This document shows positions 1 through 6,707 of a stretch of 16,182 nt of DNA, piece after piece. How positions within the stretch are numbered: position 1 is the first letter of the stretch; each line of letters starts with the position of its first letter. The stretch spans positions 1 to 16,182 of the forward strand of contig JAUXST010000871.1 of assembly GCA_030679805.1 (NCBI GenBank), in the 5' to 3' direction. Origin of the DNA: Reyranella sp. GTDB taxonomy: Bacteria; Pseudomonadota; Alphaproteobacteria; Reyranellales; Reyranellaceae. The translations under genes and the position numbers were made by a program. Under the pieces are notes generated by a model, which searched no databases, was not told the origin of the DNA, and saw only the letters and a program-made list of their open reading frames with translations.

Positions 1-470
1 ACCGGCTGGGCTACGAGTTCGCCAAGGACGTCGTTTCGTACCTCATGCTGACCACTGGCGTCGTCGCCCTTCGCTATCTCCTGCAACGCGCGCCCGTGGC
101 AGAATCGGCTCCTCCGCCGGCGGGCGATGTTCTGCCCGAGCGGTTTGCGGTGCGCAGGCGCGGCGGCACCGAAATCATGGTCGAGGTCGCTGACATCGAC
201 TGGATCGAGGCCGCCGGCAACTACGCCATCCTTCATGTCGGCGGCGACACCTTCGAGATCCGCTCGTCGCTGACCAAGCTCGAAAGCGAACTCGATCCCA
301 AGCGGTTCGTGCGAGTCCACAAATCCCATGTGGTCAACATCGCCCGTGTCGCGGAAGTAACGCCGTGGGTCAGCGGCGACTGGCGCATCCGCCTGCAGAA
401 CGGCGCCGAGGTGAACCTCAGCCGCCGCTATCGCCAGCGTTTCGAGGCCTTGGCCCCGGTCCGCAGCTGA
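1..470 (+). CDS. LytTR-domain DNA-binding regulator, 5' end outside window
   Basis: The reading frame is open from base 3, so the start lies upstream. The visible N-terminal part (RLGYEFAKDVVSYLML... through RYLLQ) is a hydrophobic helix and looks like the last membrane segment of a membrane-anchored regulator. After a proline-rich linker, roughly the last 100 residues form a LytTR DNA-binding domain: VEVADIDWIEAAGNYA, then a strand with FEIRSSL, then FVRVHKSHVVN, and a C-terminal NLSRRYRQRF. These are the family hallmarks. LytTR domains bind pairs of 9-bp direct repeats about 21 bp apart; four such repeats start directly after this stop codon (471-532). It probably controls the acyltransferase gene downstream and possibly itself. 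The signal sensed cannot be read from this fragment. Confidence 0.88.
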   Translation, partial: RLGYEFAKDVVSYLMLTTGVVALRYLLQRAPVAESAPPPAGDVLPERFAVRRRGGTEIMVEVADIDWIEAAGNYAILHVGGDTFEIRSSLTKLESELDPKRFVRVHKSHVVNIARVAEVTPWVSGDWRIRLQNGAEVNLSRRYRQRFEALAPVRS

Positions 471-532
471 CCGATCGTCGCCCGATCGTCCCAGGGCACC
501 CACCGGTCGTCCCACCCGGCCCGCCGGTCGTC
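471..532 (+). promoter_or_regulatory. Four phased 9-bp direct repeats, probable LytTR operator
   Basis: The 9-mer CCGATCGTC occurs at 471-479 and 482-490, and CCGGTCGTC at 503-511 and 524-532 (consensus CCGRTCGTC). Start-to-start distances are 11, 21 and 21 bp, so the sites lie on nearly the same helix face. LytTR regulators typically bind 9-bp direct repeats separated by about 12 bp, which equals 21 bp start to start. The array sits between the LytTR gene and the acyltransferase gene. A weak -35-like TTGACC lies at 557-562, 25 bp after the last repeat, but I see no convincing -10. Binding is inferred. Confidence 0.6.
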
Positions 533-599
533 ACAAAATCCACCAGGATCAAGGATTTGACCGGTAGGAGCAGGGCGTCTCATCCCGGAGCCCCGCGCC

Positions 600-1778
600 A
601 TGTCTTCCACCATGTCCAACGCCGTCTCCTGCACCCGCCGCGCCGATCTCGACTGGCTGCGGGTGATCGCCTTCGGCCTCCTGATCCTCTACCACGCCGG
701 CATGGCGTGGTCGGGTTGGAGCTGGCACGTCACCAGCCCCGACAGCATCGACTGGCTGCGCGAGGCGATGCGCTTCCTCAATCGCTGGCGCATGCCGCTG
801 ATCTTCGTCGTCTCGGGGGCCGCGGTCATGCTGGCGCTGGGCGCGCGCACGCCAGGGTCGTTCGTCGTCGACCGGCTGAAGCGCCTGCTGCTGCCGCTGG
901 TGTTCGGCATGATCGTGCTGGTGCCGCCGCAGGTCTATCTCGAGCGGCTGTACAGGGGCCAATTCACGGGCTCGTTCCTGCAATGGCTGCCGCAGGCGTT
1001 TCACGGCACCTATCCCGCCGGCAACACGAGCTGGCACCATCTCTGGTTCCTGGCTTACGTGCTGGTACTGACCCTCGTGCTGCTGCCCTTCTTCCTGTGG
1101 GCGCGCAGTGCGGCGGGACGCACCCACCTGTCGCGTGCCGCGCGCTTCACGGCTCGTACCAGCCTGCAATGGACGATGGTGCTGCCGCTTGCCGCCTCGA
1201 TCCTCTGGCTGGCGCCCGTATCGCACAACGTCAACGGCCTGATCGGCGACTGGCACGGTCTCGTCTATTACGGCGCGCTTCTGCTCTACGGCGCCTTCCT
1301 GTTTGGATCGTCCGACCTTCTCGCGGCGCTGGAGCGGCAACGCTTCCTGTCGCTGGTCCTCGGCGTGGCGGCCTACGCGACCCTGTATGCGGTGTTCATC
1401 GGCGGGGCGGTGCGGCCTGTCATTCCGGCCGACCTGCGTCCGGCCTATGCGCTTCTGTCGGCGGTCAACACCATGGCCTGGCTGTTCGCCATCCTGGGCT
1501 TTGCCCATCGCCATCTCACGCGGCGTCCGGCCTTCCTCGCCGAGGCGACGGAGGCCGTCTATCCCTTCTACCTGCTGCACCAGACCGTGACGGTGATCGC
1601 GGTCTACTGGCTCCTGACCCTGGGCGTGCCGCCGGTCGCGGGCTTCTTCTCGGCGGTGCTGGCGACGTTCACCGGCACCTGGGCGATTTATGCAGGTCTG
1701 GTGCGTCCCTGGCGCTGGATCCGGCCGCTTTTCGGCATGAAAGCAGAGGGGCGTCCGCCGATCCTGGAACGGGCGTGA
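600..1778 (+). CDS. Membrane acyltransferase, family 3 (OpgC/MdoC-like)
   Basis: A 392-residue polytopic inner-membrane protein of the acyltransferase 3 family, which transfers acyl groups such as acetyl or succinyl to sugars or glycans. The N-terminal signature DLDWLRVIAFGLLILYHAG at about residues 16-34 carries the conserved histidine. NRWRMPLIFVVSGAAVML follows as the second membrane segment, with about ten hydrophobic helices in all. YPFYLLHQTVTVIAVYWLL near residues 320-340 is the usual C-terminal signature. This overall shape is closest to glucan-modifying OpgC-type proteins; the true substrate is unknown. The ATG at 600 has only a weak ribosome site, and an in-frame ATG at 612 is an alternative. 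Probable regulation comes from the LytTR repeats upstream. Confidence 0.82.
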   Translation: MSSTMSNAVSCTRRADLDWLRVIAFGLLILYHAGMAWSGWSWHVTSPDSIDWLREAMRFLNRWRMPLIFVVSGAAVMLALGARTPGSFVVDRLKRLLLPLVFGMIVLVPPQVYLERLYRGQFTGSFLQWLPQAFHGTYPAGNTSWHHLWFLAYVLVLTLVLLPFFLWARSAAGRTHLSRAARFTARTSLQWTMVLPLAASILWLAPVSHNVNGLIGDWHGLVYYGALLLYGAFLFGSSDLLAALERQRFLSLVLGVAAYATLYAVFIGGAVRPVIPADLRPAYALLSAVNTMAWLFAILGFAHRHLTRRPAFLAEATEAVYPFYLLHQTVTVIAVYWLLTLGVPPVAGFFSAVLATFTGTWAIYAGLVRPWRWIRPLFGMKAEGRPPILERA

Positions 1779-1800
1779 ATAGTGCGGTGCGGCAGGGTCC

Positions 1801-1828
1801 TTGCCCCGGCCGCCGGCGAGCCTATAAA
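1801..1828 (+). promoter_or_regulatory. Candidate sigma-70-type promoter of the thiolase gene
   Basis: TTGCCC at 1801-1806 and TATAAA at 1823-1828 are separated by 16 bp. This places a start near 1835 and a short leader with AAGGAGG at 1849-1855, just before the ATG at 1861. The hexamers are good but not perfect matches. The AT-rich TATAAATATT stands out in otherwise GC-rich sequence. Confidence 0.5.
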
Positions 1829-1860
1829 TATTGGGCAGGGCGGCACGCAAGGAGGATTTT

Positions 1861-3042
1861 ATGACCACGGACATCGTCATCGCGAGCGCGGCGCGCACAG
1901 CCATCGGCTCGTTCAACGGCGCCTTCGGTTCCGTGCCGGCCCACGATCTCGGCAAGGCCGCGATCACGGGGGCGCTGGAACGCGCCCATGTGAAGCCGGA
2001 GGAAGTCGACGAAGTCATCATGGGCCAGATCCTGACCGGCGGTCAGGGTCAGAACCCGGCCCGTCAGGCCGCCATCAATTCCGGCATCCCGGTCGAGAAG
2101 ACCGCGCTCGGCATCAACCAGCTCTGCGGTTCGGGCCTGCGCGCCGTCGCCTTCGGCTGGCAGGCGATCAAGAACGGCGACGCCAACATCATGGTGGTCG
2201 GCGGCCAGGAGAGTATGAGCCAGGCGCCGCACGTCGCCCACATGCGCGACGGCACCAAGATGGGCGACTTCAAGCTGGTCGATTCCATGATCAAGGACGG
2301 CCTGTGGGATGCCTTCAACGGCTACCACATGGGCAACACCGCCGAGAACGTGGCGCAGAAATACCAGATCACCCGCCTCGAGCAGGATGCCTTCGCGGCC
2401 TCCTCGCAGAACAAGGCCGAGGCGGCGCAGAAGTCGGGCCGCTTCAAGGACGAGATCGTTCCGGTCACGGTGAAGACCCGCAAGGGCGACGTCGTCGTCG
2501 ACACCGACGAGTTCCCGCGCCACGGCACGACCGCCGAGGCGCTCGCCAAGCTGCGCCCGGCCTTCACCAAGGAAGGCGGCTCGGTCACGGCCGGCAATGC
2601 CTCGGGCATCAACGACGGTGCGGCGGCGCTGGTGCTGATGAGCGCCGACGAAGCGAAGAAGCGCGGCATCAAGCCGCTCGCCAGGATCGTGTCGTGGGCG
2701 ACCACGGGCGTCGATCCCAAGGTCATGGGCATCGGCCCGGTGACCGCCTCGCAGGCCGCGCTGAAGAAGGCCGGCTGGACCGTGAAGGACCTCGACCTCG
2801 TCGAAGCCAACGAGGCGTTTGCTGCGCAGGCGCTGGCCGTCGGCAAGGAACTTGGCCTCGACCCGACCAAGCTCAACGTCAATGGCGGCGCGATCGCGCT
2901 CGGCCATCCGATCGGCGCCTCGGGCGCGCGCGTGCTCACGACGCTGCTCTTCGAGATGCAGAAGCGCGACGCCAAGAAGGGCCTCGCCACCCTCTGCATC
3001 GGCGGCGGCATGGGCATCGCCATGTGCGTCCAGCGCGACTAG
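1861..3042 (+). CDS. phaA: Acetyl-CoA C-acetyltransferase (biosynthetic thiolase)
   Basis: This cytoplasmic thiolase condenses two acetyl-CoA to acetoacetyl-CoA, the first step of polyhydroxybutyrate synthesis, and can run in reverse in ketone-body or fatty-acid use. From the ATG at 1861 it is 393 residues, the normal length. The catalytic residues fall where the classic Zoogloea enzyme has them: Cys89 (NQLCGSGLRA), His348 (GHPIGASGAR) and Cys378 (GIAMCVQRD), with NEAFAAQ at about 316-322. An in-frame ATG at 1831 exists, but 1861 has a strong AAGGAGG five bases upstream and matches family N-termini (MTTDIVIASAARTAIG). The name phaA is by similarity; no phaB or phaC is in view, so atoB-type use is equally possible. 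Its last 75 bases are repeated at 12595-12669. Confidence 0.95.
   Translation: MTTDIVIASAARTAIGSFNGAFGSVPAHDLGKAAITGALERAHVKPEEVDEVIMGQILTGGQGQNPARQAAINSGIPVEKTALGINQLCGSGLRAVAFGWQAIKNGDANIMVVGGQESMSQAPHVAHMRDGTKMGDFKLVDSMIKDGLWDAFNGYHMGNTAENVAQKYQITRLEQDAFAASSQNKAEAAQKSGRFKDEIVPVTVKTRKGDVVVDTDEFPRHGTTAEALAKLRPAFTKEGGSVTAGNASGINDGAAALVLMSADEAKKRGIKPLARIVSWATTGVDPKVMGIGPVTASQAALKKAGWTVKDLDLVEANEAFAAQALAVGKELGLDPTKLNVNGGAIALGHPIGASGARVLTTLLFEMQKRDAKKGLATLCIGGGMGIAMCVQRD
2968..3042 (+). repeat. Left copy of 75-bp direct repeat (3' end of thiolase gene)
   Basis: These last 25 codons of the thiolase gene, including the stop, are repeated in the same orientation at 12595-12669 with 70 of 75 bases identical. 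Uninterrupted identity covers 2979-3005 (27 bases) and 3007-3035 (29 bases). Similarity stops exactly after the TAG. This is the intact-gene side of a putative attachment-site pair. Confidence 0.9.
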
Positions 3043-3067
3043 AATTCCGCCGATCTCAAGGACTACT

Positions 3068-3097
3068 CCGATCCTCCCTTTCGTGTGGGCGGATCGG
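3068..3097 (+). terminator. Hairpin downstream of thiolase
   Basis: CCGATCC at 3068-3074 pairs with GGATCGG at 3091-3097, and an inner CCC/GGG can extend the stem. It lies 25 bp after the thiolase stop. No T-run follows, so it could be a weak terminator or an mRNA-stabilising end. Reading through it would include the small gene at 3128. Confidence 0.4.
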
Positions 3098-3127
3098 AAA
3101 GGTCAATGATTGCGGCCAGGAGGTGAC

Positions 3128-3244
3128 ATGGGCAAGTTTCTCGAAGAGTGTGGATTGCCGTGTCATGTGAGCGCTGCCGGAATTGGAATCGGCGTGGTTG
3201 GCTTCGCTATGTTCTATGTGGCGTGCCGCATCCTGTTCATGTAA
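3128..3244 (+). CDS. 38-residue single-span membrane peptide
   Basis: This short frame encodes MGKFLEECGLPCHVSAAG followed by a hydrophobic stretch (IGIGVVGFAMFYVACRILFM). That gives a short polar head with two cysteines (residues 8 and 12, CGLPC) and one transmembrane helix (about 18-37) with a third cysteine at 33. The perfect anti-Shine-Dalgarno complement AGGAGGTGA at 3118-3126 ends just before the ATG and argues strongly that it is translated. I do not recognise the family. It may be read from the thiolase promoter or an unseen one. It lies just inside the left repeat boundary, so it belongs to the putative island. The CxxxC pair could bind a metal or form a disulfide; that is speculation. 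Confidence 0.6.
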   Translation: MGKFLEECGLPCHVSAAGIGIGVVGFAMFYVACRILFM

Positions 3245-3288
3245 CGGGCCCTGCTCCGCATTGAGCTTGATGGCCCGCCGGCCGGTCC

Positions 3289-3315
3289 CGCGCCGGCTCT
3301 GAGCCAGCCGGCGCG
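3289..3315. terminator. Bidirectional hairpin between convergent genes
   Basis: A perfect 10-bp stem joins CGCGCCGGCT (3289-3298) and AGCCGGCGCG (3306-3315) across a 7-base loop. It lies between the 38-residue gene on + (ending 3244) and the peroxiredoxin-like pseudogene on - (ending 3343). Placement suggests a shared terminator, although neither side has a clear T-run. Confidence 0.55.
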
Positions 3316-3342
3316 CCTGCCACCACGGCAGTTCGACGTTGT

Positions 3343-3819
3343 CTACCGGGCGGTTTGGGACTCTCGGAAGCGGACGAAGTTCAGGATGTCGCCTGCCTCG
3401 ACGCGGCCGATGGGGCCGGAACTATAGGTCGACGAGACGACCCGGCCGTCACGGCCCACGATGAACTCCGATGGCTGGATGAAGCCGCGCTTGGGCTCCC
3501 ACTAGGCACCCAGGATGGATGCGATTTCAGATGTCACGCCGTAAGCCACCGGGAACGGCAAGGTCGCGCCGAACTCCCGGGCCTTGTCCTCCGCATCCGC
3601 GCTCGCCGCCACCACATCGACGCCGAGCGACCTGAATTCGTCGATCTTGCCTGCGATACCGGCCAACTGCCGGCGGCAATAGGGTCACCAATGACCGCGA
3701 TAGAACAACGCCGCGAAGTAACGGCCGGACATGGCCCCCGGAATCCGCAAGGCAGATCCGTCAGTCACGTTGAGAGTAATGCTCGGGAACACGTCACCCA
3801 AGTTCAATCGATTGCTCAT
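3343..3819 (-). pseudogene. Peroxiredoxin-like (AhpC/TSA, thioredoxin fold) gene with in-frame TGA and TAG
   Basis: On the minus strand a 158-codon frame begins at 3819 (MSNRLNLGDVFPSITLNVTD) with AAGGAG six bases upstream. It continues in one frame to a TAG at 3345-3343, interrupted by TGA at codon 45 (3687-3685) and TAG at codon 106 (3504-3502). Around codon 45 it reads FYRGHW-stop-PYCRRQL; relatives have FYRG-W-C-PYC there, so the TGA replaces the first cysteine of the CxxC redox pair. Downstream stretches (KIDEFRSLGVDVVAASAD, KRGFIQPSEFIVGRDGRVV, GPIGRVEAGDILNFVRF) are well preserved with no frameshift. Loss by point mutations is the simplest reading. A selenocysteine codon at 45 is conceivable but does not explain codon 106. 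It lies 60 bp downstream of the DUF2282 gene on the same strand. Confidence 0.75.
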
Positions 3820-3879
3820 TCCAAACTCCTTGGTCATGCAAACTGAAACGGCCGTGGGCAACACGGCATCAGCCAGTAG

Positions 3880-4131
3880 CTATTTCGCCGCCACAGTAGA
3901 GCCGCCGACGATCTTGGCGCATGTACCCTTGGGGACCGTAAGCCATGCGTCCTTCTGCGCGTCTTTCTTCGACGTTCCCGCGCAGGAAGACGTGGCGGTC
4001 TGGCAGTCGTTCTTGCCGGCCTTGACCACGCCGAAGCATTTCTCCGTATCCTGCGCCTGGGCGACGGTCGCGAGCGGACCTGACACCGCTGAAACCAGAG
4101 CGGCGGCGATGGTGAGTTTGACAAGGTTCAT
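3880..4131 (-). CDS. DUF2282 bufferin-type precursor peptide (BufA1-like)
   Basis: An 83-residue exported peptide. Residues 1-26 are a signal sequence (MNLVKLTIAAALVSAVSGPL... with AQA before the cut). The mature part has the DUF2282 pattern EKCFGVVKAGKNDC ... SSCAGTS ... KDAWLTVPKGTCAKIVGG with four cysteines at 32, 43, 50 and 71. In this family (bufferins, the gold/copper-induced GigA type) cysteines are modified by a DUF692 MNIO enzyme with a DUF2063 partner, and the product buffers copper in the periplasm. Neither enzyme gene is in this window; a DoxX protein, the fourth usual member, is encoded 3.6 kb away. The start at 4131 has GAGGAAG upstream and gives a clean signal peptide; an upstream in-frame ATG (4227) would spoil it. 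The broken peroxiredoxin-like gene follows on the same strand. Confidence 0.8.
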   Translation of the reverse strand: MNLVKLTIAAALVSAVSGPLATVAQAQDTEKCFGVVKAGKNDCQTATSSCAGTSKKDAQKDAWLTVPKGTCAKIVGGSTVAAK

Positions 4132-4286
4132 CGATCTTCCTCGACTGGGTGATCGCACGGTTGTCGTGCACGCCCGGACGATGCCACGCGTGCCGCACCG
4201 TCGCCGTTCAAGAACGCTCACGGGCATGTGACGCAGGGCACGAACGCGTGACCATGGCCCTGTTGCCGCCTGCTATGATGTTCTCC

Positions 4287-4982
4287 ATGGAAATGCTCCC
4301 GGGGATCAAGGCCTGCGTGTTCGACGCCTATGGCACGCTGTTCGATTTCGCAACGGCCACGGCCGCCTGTCGCGACGAACTCGGCGACAAGATGGCGTCG
4401 CTTTCCGCGGTTTGGCGCGACAAGCAGCTTCAGTATACGTGGCTCCGCACCCTCCAGGGGGAGCATGCGGACTTCTGGCAGGTCACGGGCGACGCCCTGG
4501 ACTACGCGCTGGAGGCGTTGGAGATTTCCCGTCCCGGTCTGCGTTCGAAGCTGCTGGACCTGTATCTGAAGCTGGGAACCTTTCCGGAGGTAACGGGCGT
4601 TTTGCGCCGCCTGAAGGCGGCCGGCATGAAGACCGCAATCCTGTCCAATGGGACGCCGCATATGTTGAAGGCAGCAGTCGATCACGCCGGCATCGCCGGT
4701 CTGTTCGATGAAGTCCTGTCCGTCGAGGAGGTCGGCGTCTTCAAGACGCATCCGAAGGTTTATCAACTCGCCGTGGACCGGCTCGGCGTGGGCAGGGAAA
4801 GCATCTCCTTCCAATCGTCCAACGCCTGGGACGCCCATGCCGCGTCCGCCTTCGGCATGCGCGTCGTCTGGTGCAATCGCTACGGCCAGCGCAGGGAGCG
4901 CCTGCCCGGAATGCCCGATCGCGAAGTGCGCACATTGGGATCGCTTCCCGAGATTCTGGGATTGCAGTCGATGCGTGTGTGA
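4287..4982 (+). CDS. (S)-2-haloacid dehalogenase, HAD type II
   Basis: A 231-residue cytoplasmic hydrolase that replaces the halogen of 2-haloalkanoic acids with hydroxyl through an aspartyl-ester intermediate. Every catalytic position known from L-DEX-type enzymes is present: nucleophile Asp13 and Thr17 (VFDAYGTLFD), Arg44 (VWRDKQLQYTWL), Ser120-Asn121 (LSNGTPHML), Lys153 and Tyr159 (FKTHPKVYQLA), and Ser177/Asn179/Asp182 (QSSNAWDAHAA). This is stronger evidence than a generic HAD match. The start is uncertain: ATGs at 4254, 4275, 4278, 4287 and 4293 are all in frame and none has a good ribosome site; 4287 gives the usual N-terminus. A TATGAT at 4274-4279 could be a -10 of a nearly leaderless transcript. 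The AhpD-like gene follows 63 bp later. Confidence 0.9.
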   Translation: MEMLPGIKACVFDAYGTLFDFATATAACRDELGDKMASLSAVWRDKQLQYTWLRTLQGEHADFWQVTGDALDYALEALEISRPGLRSKLLDLYLKLGTFPEVTGVLRRLKAAGMKTAILSNGTPHMLKAAVDHAGIAGLFDEVLSVEEVGVFKTHPKVYQLAVDRLGVGRESISFQSSNAWDAHAASAFGMRVVWCNRYGQRRERLPGMPDREVRTLGSLPEILGLQSMRV

Positions 4983-5045
4983 TTACTGGCAACGAACCAC
5001 GGCTTTTCGCACCCAATCAGATGCCGGATCGGCAATGGAGAGGAA

Positions 5046-5777
5046 ATGACCAACGTCCGCAGCGACATGACCCAGGCCCAGGCCGACGCATGGCGATGGA
5101 TCGGCCACAGCGGCACCTGGTGGACAGGCGCAGAACGCATCGGGATTGCCGCCGAGACCAGGCGAGCGGCGACATGCGCCCTTTGCGCGGCCCGCCGGAC
5201 CGCGCTGTCTCCGGCAGCCGTCGCCGGCACTCACGACACTTCCAGCTCGCTTCTTCCTGCAGCGGTCGAAGCGGTCCATCGAATCCGGATGGACTCCGGC
5301 CGGCTCGGCATCGGCTGGTACGAGCACCTGCAGGCGGGTGGCCTGTCGGACGCGCACTATGTCGAGTTGCTGTCGATCGTCGCCATCGTGGTCGCAGTCG
5401 ACACGTTCCGGGCCGCTTCCGGACTGCCGATGCTGTCGCTTCCCGTGCCGGTTGCCGGCGAGCCGTCGCGGCGCCGGCCGGCTGGTGCAAAGCCCGGCCT
5501 CGCCTGGATGCCGACACTGGCGCCCGAAGACCGCTCGCCGGAGGACCCGGATCTCTATCGGGACAGTCCGGGGCCGCGCGAACGTGGCGGCGGCAACGTT
5601 CATCACGCCCTCAGCCTCGTCCCCCAGTCCATGATCCACTGGTGGGACATGTTCGAGACCATGTACCTGCCGGCGCCGGCGATGCGTGATTTCTCGCGTG
5701 AGTACCGCGCCATCTCGCATGCGCAGATCGAGTTTCTGGCGGCGCGCGTCGCGGCGATCAACCAGTGCGTCTATTGA
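5046..5777 (+). CDS. Alkylhydroperoxidase (AhpD)-related protein
   Basis: A 243-residue soluble protein. It resembles the alkylhydroperoxidase-related branch of the AhpD/carboxymuconolactone-decarboxylase superfamily. CALCAARRTALSP gives a CxxC at residues 44-47; GLSDAHYVELLSIVAIVVAVDTFRAASGLP (about 98-127) is the helical core, followed by a proline-rich LPVPVAGEPSRRRPAGA segment and a C-terminal half with GGNVHHALSLVPQSMIHWWDMFETMYLP. AhpD proteins use a CxxC as a thiol reductant or peroxidase centre, but here the pair lies earlier than in true AhpD, so activity is uncertain. GAGAGGAA precedes the ATG. It probably shares a transcript with the dehalogenase upstream. Confidence 0.55.
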   Translation: MTNVRSDMTQAQADAWRWIGHSGTWWTGAERIGIAAETRRAATCALCAARRTALSPAAVAGTHDTSSSLLPAAVEAVHRIRMDSGRLGIGWYEHLQAGGLSDAHYVELLSIVAIVVAVDTFRAASGLPMLSLPVPVAGEPSRRRPAGAKPGLAWMPTLAPEDRSPEDPDLYRDSPGPRERGGGNVHHALSLVPQSMIHWWDMFETMYLPAPAMRDFSREYRAISHAQIEFLAARVAAINQCVY

Positions 5778-5849
5778 ACCACCAGCCATGCGGCCCTGCT
5801 CCGGGCGAGCGGACGGCACGATGACAAGTCATATGATTTTCAGGGGATC

Positions 5850-6140
5850 ATGGATGGCACGTCGGACGTGGGCGTCGATCATGCCACCCTGCTGGGCGCG
5901 TTCGCCGAATCCGCCTTGGCCACCGCGGCCGAGCCTCTCGGGGCATCGCGCGCGCGGCTCATGGAGGCGATCGGCGAGGCCGGGATGATCGATGCCGCCG
6001 CAGTGATCGCCGGATTCAACGGCATCACCCGCATTGCCGATGCGACCGGGATTCCCCTCGAAGTGCCGAAGGCGGAACAGACGGCCGGGCTCCGCGCGGA
6101 TATCGGGATCGACCGGTTTCTGGAAGCGAAATCCTGGTGA
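5850..6140 (+). CDS. Small AhpD/CMD-like helical protein
   Basis: A 96-residue protein starting at an ATG with AGGGG five bases before it. The segment GMIDAAAVIAGFNGITRIADATGIPLE (about 45-71) looks like the C-terminal helical part of AhpD/CMD-type proteins, where an FN-x-xx-RIADA motif is common. The cysteine pair and the N-terminal core are missing. It may therefore be a partner or detached half that works with the AhpD-related protein 72 bp upstream, or a short independent family member. It is complete as a frame and not visibly frameshifted from its neighbour. Confidence 0.55.
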   Translation: MDGTSDVGVDHATLLGAFAESALATAAEPLGASRARLMEAIGEAGMIDAAAVIAGFNGITRIADATGIPLEVPKAEQTAGLRADIGIDRFLEAKSW

Positions 6141-6176
6141 TCGAGCTTTCCCTCTAACCGTACCAGTGAGGTCAAA

Positions 6177-6617
6177 ATGTTGCGTTCCCTGCTGATTGTC
6201 GTCTTGGCGCTGCTGCCCCTCCACTCCCTGTCGGCTGCCGATGGCATTGCCTCGCAACCAAGCGACTACTCGTTCACGGAGACCGTCGACCGTCTGGAGG
6301 CTGCGCTGCGCAGCCGGAACATCACGGTATTCGCCAGGATCGACCACGCGGCGGAAGCCGCGAAGGCGGGCCTCGCGATGCCGCCCACCCAGGTCCTGAT
6401 CTTTGGCAATCCACGGGCCGGTACGCCCTTGATGCTGGCGGCCCCACTCATCGCGATAGATCTGCCCCTCAAGGTCCTGGTCCAGCAGGATTCGGCCGGG
6501 AAGGTGTCGATCAGCTACAACACGGCGCGTTTTCTCCAGCAGCGGTATGGCCTGAACGACGAGCAGGCGAAGGTGCTCAATGCCGTCGAAGGACTTGTCG
6601 CCGCCGCCCTGAAATAG
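6177..6617 (+). CDS. Exported DUF302 protein
   Basis: A 146-residue protein with an N-terminal signal peptide (MLRSLLIVVLALLPLHSLSA, cut near residue 20) and then a DUF302 domain. The features seen are SFTETVDRLEAALRSRNITVFARIDHAAEAAKAGL, PPTQVLIFGNPRAGTPLM and DLPLKVLVQQDSAGKVSISYN, the standard run of this alpha/beta fold. DUF302 proteins have no settled function; they often lie near redox and metal-stress genes, as here. GAGG precedes the ATG, and the gene starts 36 bp after the small AhpD-like gene, so the run 4287-6617 is probably one operon. Confidence 0.85.
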   Translation: MLRSLLIVVLALLPLHSLSAADGIASQPSDYSFTETVDRLEAALRSRNITVFARIDHAAEAAKAGLAMPPTQVLIFGNPRAGTPLMLAAPLIAIDLPLKVLVQQDSAGKVSISYNTARFLQQRYGLNDEQAKVLNAVEGLVAAALK

Positions 6618-6649
6618 CTCCGAAATCCTGCCGCCGGATGGAGGCGGCC

Positions 6650-6681
6650 ACGCGTGGCGACGGCGTCGTGCCGCCACGCGT
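6650..6681. terminator. Hairpin between convergent genes
   Basis: ACGCGTGGCG (6650-6659) pairs perfectly with CGCCACGCGT (6672-6681) around a 12-base loop, which itself can form ACG/CGT. It lies between the DUF302 stop on + (6617) and the stop of the small exported protein on - (6708), the expected place for a two-way terminator. No T-run is evident. Confidence 0.55.
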
Positions 6682-6707
6682 CCCATCGATGCGGGAACCG
6701 GGGCTCC

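Noticed and set aside
549..2021. Long open frame on the minus strand opposite the acyltransferase and thiolase genes
   Set aside because: It is a GC-rich antisense shadow. Its translation is Arg/Gln/His-rich low complexity, while the plus strand encodes clear protein families.
3355..3846. Plus-strand open frame across the peroxiredoxin-like region
   Set aside because: The minus strand carries the recognisable thioredoxin-fold sequence. The plus frame is its shadow, left open partly because the real gene is broken.
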